From the NCBI RefSeq assembly GCF_000379525.1, contig NZ_KB902441.1, forward strand, positions 1-46,927: a DNA stretch of 46,927 nt. The letters are read 5' to 3'. Each line of letters opens with the position of its first letter. Position 1 is the first letter of the stretch. Under the pieces are notes generated by a model. It searched no databases, was not told the DNA's origin, and saw only the letters and a program-made list of their open reading frames with translations. Origin of the DNA: Lamprocystis purpurea DSM 4197 (GTDB lineage Bacteria > Pseudomonadota > Gammaproteobacteria > Chromatiales > Chromatiaceae). Shown one piece after another: positions 43,647-46,927 of this stretch. Made by a program: the position numbers and the translations under genes.

Positions 43647-45191
43647 CTACAGCGTCTCGACCTCAAACCCGACCACCCCGCGCTGCTCGCGGCTGAATTC
43701 GATGCCGATCAAATGGATCGGCTGGCCCGCGGCCCGGTATTTGTCCGCGTAGCCTCGTTCCTTTAGCTGTTGCAAAGCCCGCCCCGCCGGCTCCAACTCC
43801 ACCACCTTGAACTCGAACAGCCAAATCCGGCCGTTGAATTTCAGGGTCAGATCGACCCGGCCCTGGCGGCTGGCGTCCTCTGTCGTCAAGTCCAGGCCGA
43901 GCGCGGCCAGATGACTGTAGAAGACGCTGGCGTAGTAGCCCTCGTAACGCGCGATGGGATTGCCGGTATGCCATTGATACGGAATGGCGGCGAACAGGCT
44001 GTCGACATGGGCGCGCAGACCGGCGAAATCCGCCGCTGCCAGCAGATCGTAGAGCCGGCTCGCCAACTCGCTGGCCTGCCCCGGATGGCCGATCAGCGCC
44101 TTGACCAGGCTGTCGTTCAGCGCGCTCTCGACCTCCAGATTGGGATAGCCGAGGGTGTATTCCCGTCGGGCGCCAAGCTGCCGCGTGCCGGTGAAAGTGA
44201 GATAGCCGGTCTGCCACAGCAGCGCCTCGGTGGCCAGATGATCCACGTCGAAGGCTGACAGCAGGGCTTCGTCGGCACGCAGGCGCGCGAGACTCGGGGT
44301 GAAAAAGCCGCGTTGCATGAGTAGGTCCACCAGAAAGGTCGGGGTGCCGGTCTCGAACCACCAAGTGCGAAACTCGCGTTTCTGGAACAGCAGCAAGAGA
44401 TCGAAGGGGTTGTAGACCGCCTCCCCGGTCCAGTTGTAGCCGTTGTACCAGCGGCGAATCGCGTCCCGGTCCAGACCGGGAAGTTCGGGCGCGAAGACAG
44501 TCTCCACATCGGTCTCGGTATAGCCGCAAAGTGCCGAATAGGCGGTATCGACGGTGATATCGTTCAGATTATTCAACCCTGAGAAAATGCTCACCTTGCT
44601 GAACTTGCTCACCCCGGTGATGAACACAAAACGGACATGGGCGTCATTGTCCTTGATGACCGAATAGAGATCACGCAACCCGTCGCGGGTGGCGCGCGCG
44701 GTGTCGGGTTCGGTGAGATTGTCTAGAATCGGTTTATCGTACTCATCAACCAGGATCACCACCCGCCGGCCGGTCGCGGCATGGGCCTGCTGGATCAACC
44801 GGGAAAACCGCCCGGACAGACTCGGCGCCTCGACCGTCAGGCCGAGCCGCAGGGCATTGTCGTCGAGCGTCTCGAGGATCTTGTCGTCCAACGCCGCCCG
44901 GCTGTGCACGAGACCGCCGCCGAAGCTGAGCCGGATGACTGGATAACGGGTCGTCCAATCCCAGTGCGGATGGATCAGCAGTCCCCGAAACAGCGCCTCG
45001 TTGCCGGCAAAGAGATCTCCCAGGGTGTCGATCAACAGCGACTTGCCGAAGCGGCGCGGACGCGACAGGAAGTAGTGCGTGCCCTCGTCGGTCAACTGCC
45101 GGATGAAACCGGTCTTATCCACGTAATAATGGTCATCCGCGCGGATTTTGGCGAAGGTCTGGATGCCGATCGGCAGTCTGCGGCGGTGCAT
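43647..45191 (-). CDS. AAA-ATPase-like / PD-(D/E)XK nuclease domain protein (DUF1703 type)
   Basis: The 514-aa protein has an N-terminal AAA-ATPase-like domain (PIGIQTFAKIRADDHYYVDKT, in part YYVDKTGFI; Walker A-like RPRRFGKSLLIDTL; Walker B RRVVILVDEYDKPIL; sensor segment FITGVSKFSKVSIFSGLNNL) and a C-terminal PD-(D/E)XK nuclease-like domain (GYYASVFYSHLAALGL, GRVDLTLKFNGRIWLFEFKV, KERGYADKY). Such proteins are frequent in multiple copies in phototrophs and gut bacteria; their role is not established. It begins 71 bp from dispersed repeat copy C. All core motif residues are present, so the protein may be active. Confidence 0.92.
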   Translation of the reverse strand: MHRRRLPIGIQTFAKIRADDHYYVDKTGFIRQLTDEGTHYFLSRPRRFGKSLLIDTLGDLFAGNEALFRGLLIHPHWDWTTRYPVIRLSFGGGLVHSRAALDDKILETLDDNALRLGLTVEAPSLSGRFSRLIQQAHAATGRRVVILVDEYDKPILDNLTEPDTARATRDGLRDLYSVIKDNDAHVRFVFITGVSKFSKVSIFSGLNNLNDITVDTAYSALCGYTETDVETVFAPELPGLDRDAIRRWYNGYNWTGEAVYNPFDLLLLFQKREFRTWWFETGTPTFLVDLLMQRGFFTPSLARLRADEALLSAFDVDHLATEALLWQTGYLTFTGTRQLGARREYTLGYPNLEVESALNDSLVKALIGHPGQASELASRLYDLLAAADFAGLRAHVDSLFAAIPYQWHTGNPIARYEGYYASVFYSHLAALGLDLTTEDASRQGRVDLTLKFNGRIWLFEFKVVELEPAGRALQQLKERGYADKYRAAGQPIHLIGIEFSREQRGVVGFEVETL

Positions 45192-45261
45192 GGCGGGCCT
45201 CGGAAGCGGGGACGCACGTCGTCCGCGTTCAGGTTGAACACAATCGTTGTCGTTTTGGATT

Positions 45262-45455
45262 CTAAACCGCGCCCAACGCGGTATGCGATGTTCTTGGATT
45301 GGCTCGGCCCCGGCAGACTCGGCAATTGATGGAGTTGGCGCGGTTTAAAGTGTTGAAGAGCATCAATTTTAAACCGCGTCTCCACCAAGGTTGGTTAAAT
45401 CCTCAAGGCCGAACACACAATGAAAATTACGCATTTCGCGCCGGACGCGGTTTAG
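45262..45455 (-). repeat. Dispersed four-box repeat, copy C (most complete)
   Basis: This copy shows all four boxes: ctaaaccgcgcc (45262-45273), ggcgcggttta (45337-45347), ttaaaccgcgtc (45369-45380) and gacgcggtttag (45444-45455). Boxes 1-2 and 3-4 are each inverted relative to one another, so a transcript could fold into two consecutive long hairpins. 45262-45435 matches 267-440 inverted over 174 bp. It occupies the divergent region between the nuclease gene and the PBP4-type gene. Confidence 0.85.
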
Positions 45456-45505
45456 GCTATCCTAACCGGCTTGCATCCTCCAACGGTGACCGGACGAAGA
45501 GACCC

Positions 45506-46717
45506 ATGAGCCCAGCCCAGCACGCCCTGCCCCCTTTGCGTTCCTTGCTGTTCAGCGGCCTGCTGGCCCTGTGCGCCCTGCCTTGGGGCAACCCCGCCCG
45601 CGCCGACGCCGTGAGTCAGGTGCAGGGGATGCCCAAGGCGGGGCTGCTGGTGCAGGAGGCCGGCAAGGCGGCCGTTTCCCACAACCCGGATCTGCCGCTG
45701 ATGCCGGCCTCGACCATGAAGGTGCTGACCGCGCTGGCGGCGATCGATACCTGGGGACGCGATTATCACTTCGAGACCGACTTCTACCAGGACGGCCAGG
45801 GCCGGCTCTGGGTGAAAGGACGCGCCGATCCCTATCTGGTCTCGGAAGAACTGGACCTGATCGCCCAGGGGCTCAAGTCCGCCGGCGTGAAGCGCGTGAC
45901 CGGCATCGGGCTGGACGACAGCTATTTCGACAAGGATGTCGAGATCGCCGGCCGGTCGGCCTCGAACAATCCCTACGATGCGCCGGTGACGGCCCTGGCC
46001 GCCAACTTCAATACGGTCAATCTGATCCGCAGCGGCGCAACCGTGTCCAGCGCCGAACCCCAGACCCCGCTGACCGACACCGCCCGCCGCTTCGGCAAGA
46101 TGGGCGGAGCCGGCACCCAGCGGGTGAATCTCAAACAGCGGCCGACGGCGGTCGGTTATTTCGGTGAATTGTTGGTGGCTAAGCTTCAGGCGGCGGGGAT
46201 CCAGGTCTCCGGCGGGCAGGAGATCGCATCCATGCCGGGTGGTTCCAAGCTGGTCTATCGGCACAAGAACACCCGCACCCTGGCGGCCATGCTGACGCCG
46301 ACGCTGAAATACTCGAATAATTTTGTCGCCAATGCGCTCTTCCTGCGCCTGGCGGACCCGCAGGGCAAGGGACGGGTAAGTATCGCCGCCGCCCAGCGCG
46401 CCATGACCGAGTTTGCCCGCCGCAAGTTCAAATGGGCCGATTTCAAGATCGAGGATGGTGCCGGACTGTCGCGCGGCAACCGGCTCTCGGCCCGCCAACT
46501 GGTGGACGTGATGAATGCCTTCGCACCCAACCGCGATCTGATGCCGGTGCAGGAGGGCAATAACGAGGTGCGCGCCAAGACCGGCACCCTCACCGGTGTC
46601 AGCGCCTATGCGGGCTATGTCCGACGCGACGGCACCTGGACGCCCTTTGCCCTGCTGATCAATCAACCCGTGGATGCCGGTCTGCGGCGGCGCGTGGCAA
46701 GCGCCCTGGTCCGCTGA
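45506..46717 (+). CDS. dacB: PBP4-type D-alanyl-D-alanine carboxypeptidase/endopeptidase
   Basis: The 403-aa protein is a class C penicillin-binding protein (peptidase S13 type) that trims peptidoglycan cross-links in the periplasm. A signal peptide (hydrophobic LLFSGLLALCALPWG, cleavage near ARA) is followed by SxxK in PASTMK (Ser69, Lys72), SxN in KYSNN (Ser270) and KTG in RAKTGTLTG (from Lys358). It is somewhat shorter than E. coli DacB. The ATG at 45506 with gaagaga upstream begins the signal peptide; the frame upstream runs through repeat copy C and is not coding. Confidence 0.92.
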   Translation: MSPAQHALPPLRSLLFSGLLALCALPWGNPARADAVSQVQGMPKAGLLVQEAGKAAVSHNPDLPLMPASTMKVLTALAAIDTWGRDYHFETDFYQDGQGRLWVKGRADPYLVSEELDLIAQGLKSAGVKRVTGIGLDDSYFDKDVEIAGRSASNNPYDAPVTALAANFNTVNLIRSGATVSSAEPQTPLTDTARRFGKMGGAGTQRVNLKQRPTAVGYFGELLVAKLQAAGIQVSGGQEIASMPGGSKLVYRHKNTRTLAAMLTPTLKYSNNFVANALFLRLADPQGKGRVSIAAAQRAMTEFARRKFKWADFKIEDGAGLSRGNRLSARQLVDVMNAFAPNRDLMPVQEGNNEVRAKTGTLTGVSAYAGYVRRDGTWTPFALLINQPVDAGLRRRVASALVR

Positions 46718-46753
46718 CCGGGTGCGCGGCCGGCAGGCCGACGTCCCCAAGCC

Positions 46754-46784
46754 CTAAACCGCGTCTAGCAGCCTGTCGGACTTA
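46754..46784 (+). repeat. Start of a fourth four-box repeat, interrupted by an IS-end-like sequence
   Basis: ctaaaccgcgtc (46754-46765) is identical to an outer box of copy C (read inverted) and, as there, lies just outside a gene. It is followed at once by tagcagcctgtcggactta, which I associate with the ends of insertion sequences. The expected continuation of the four-box repeat is missing. The window ends before the other side can be seen. Confidence 0.35.
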
Positions 46785-46868
46785 GCCCCTGGGATAAGGG
46801 CATGCGTCAACACAAAGGCTTTTTGTTGCCCCACAATCTAACGTAAGGTGATTTCCGCGAAAAATCCA

Positions 46869-46899
46869 ACCCGTAGGAGCCCGCTTGCGGGCGACGGGT
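46869..46899. repeat. REP-like hairpin near window end
   Basis: Outer arms acccgt / acgggt and inner arms gcccgc / gcgggc (46879-46884, 46887-46892) form one interrupted hairpin. It lies in the 210-bp non-coding end of the window. A further repeat start (gattccggcagg) is cut by the window boundary. Confidence 0.6.
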
Positions 46900-46927
46900 G
46901 GGGGCACAATGACGCGATTCCGGCAGG

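Overview
The window looks like a chromosomal segment of a purple sulfur bacterium (gammaproteobacterial Chromatiaceae or a close relative). The evidence is high GC with long antisense open frames, a HoxEFUYH bidirectional NAD-linked [NiFe] hydrogenase operon followed by its maturation protease and a phosphoribulokinase (Calvin cycle), a cyanophycin gene cluster, and the gammaproteobacterial order rpsF-rpsR-DUF2232-rplI-dnaB. The genus is not determined from the sequence.

Layout. 1-2.8 kb: end of an IS3-type element that abuts a dispersed repeat, an SGNH-hydrolase remnant and a secreted protein of unknown function. 2.8-8.4 kb (minus strand): ribosomal/replication operon rpsF-rpsR-DUF2232-rplI-dnaB with a well-formed sigma70 promoter and a structured leader; dnaB carries two in-frame inteins. 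8.5-12.5 kb: BatD-like membrane protein, a coiled-coil envelope protein, a TrpB2-type enzyme, then a scar where a thrombospondin-3 repeat fragment abuts an Rpn-type nuclease fragment. 12.6-19.9 kb (plus strand): a TelA-like protein, a DUF6384 membrane protein, a coiled-coil protein with a Gly-rich tail, an ABC-2 permease remnant and an exported WD40-caspase protein. 20.0-27.7 kb: cyanophycin locus with DUF1854 and an ABC exporter-like protein on one strand, and two tandem cyanophycin-synthetase-like genes on the other. The two synthetases show complementary domain loss: one lacks the ATP-grasp core but keeps the Mur ligase domain; the other keeps ATP-grasp but has a substituted, truncated Mur ligase domain.

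27.8-31.2 kb: DsbA/DsbB pair, a Uma2-family nuclease and a MATE transporter. 31.5-38.7 kb (plus strand): hoxE, hoxF, a DUF29-like scrap, hoxU, hoxY, a 97-aa unknown, hoxH, hoxW, then phosphoribulokinase. HoxEFU forms the NADH diaphorase, HoxYH the hydrogenase and HoxW trims HoxH. 38.9-46.7 kb: FIST-domain protein, parE, xseB-ispA, an AAA-ATPase/PD-(D/E)XK protein and a PBP4-type D,D-peptidase.

Repeats are a notable layer. A roughly 194-bp element with four alternating aaaccgcg/cgcggttt boxes occurs in three substantial copies, with a possible fourth start at the window end. A 29-bp perfect or near-perfect palindrome (gtaggggcgggttt arm) occurs four times, each just after a gene. Other hairpin repeats sit in most intergenic gaps. 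I found no tRNA, rRNA or CRISPR array.
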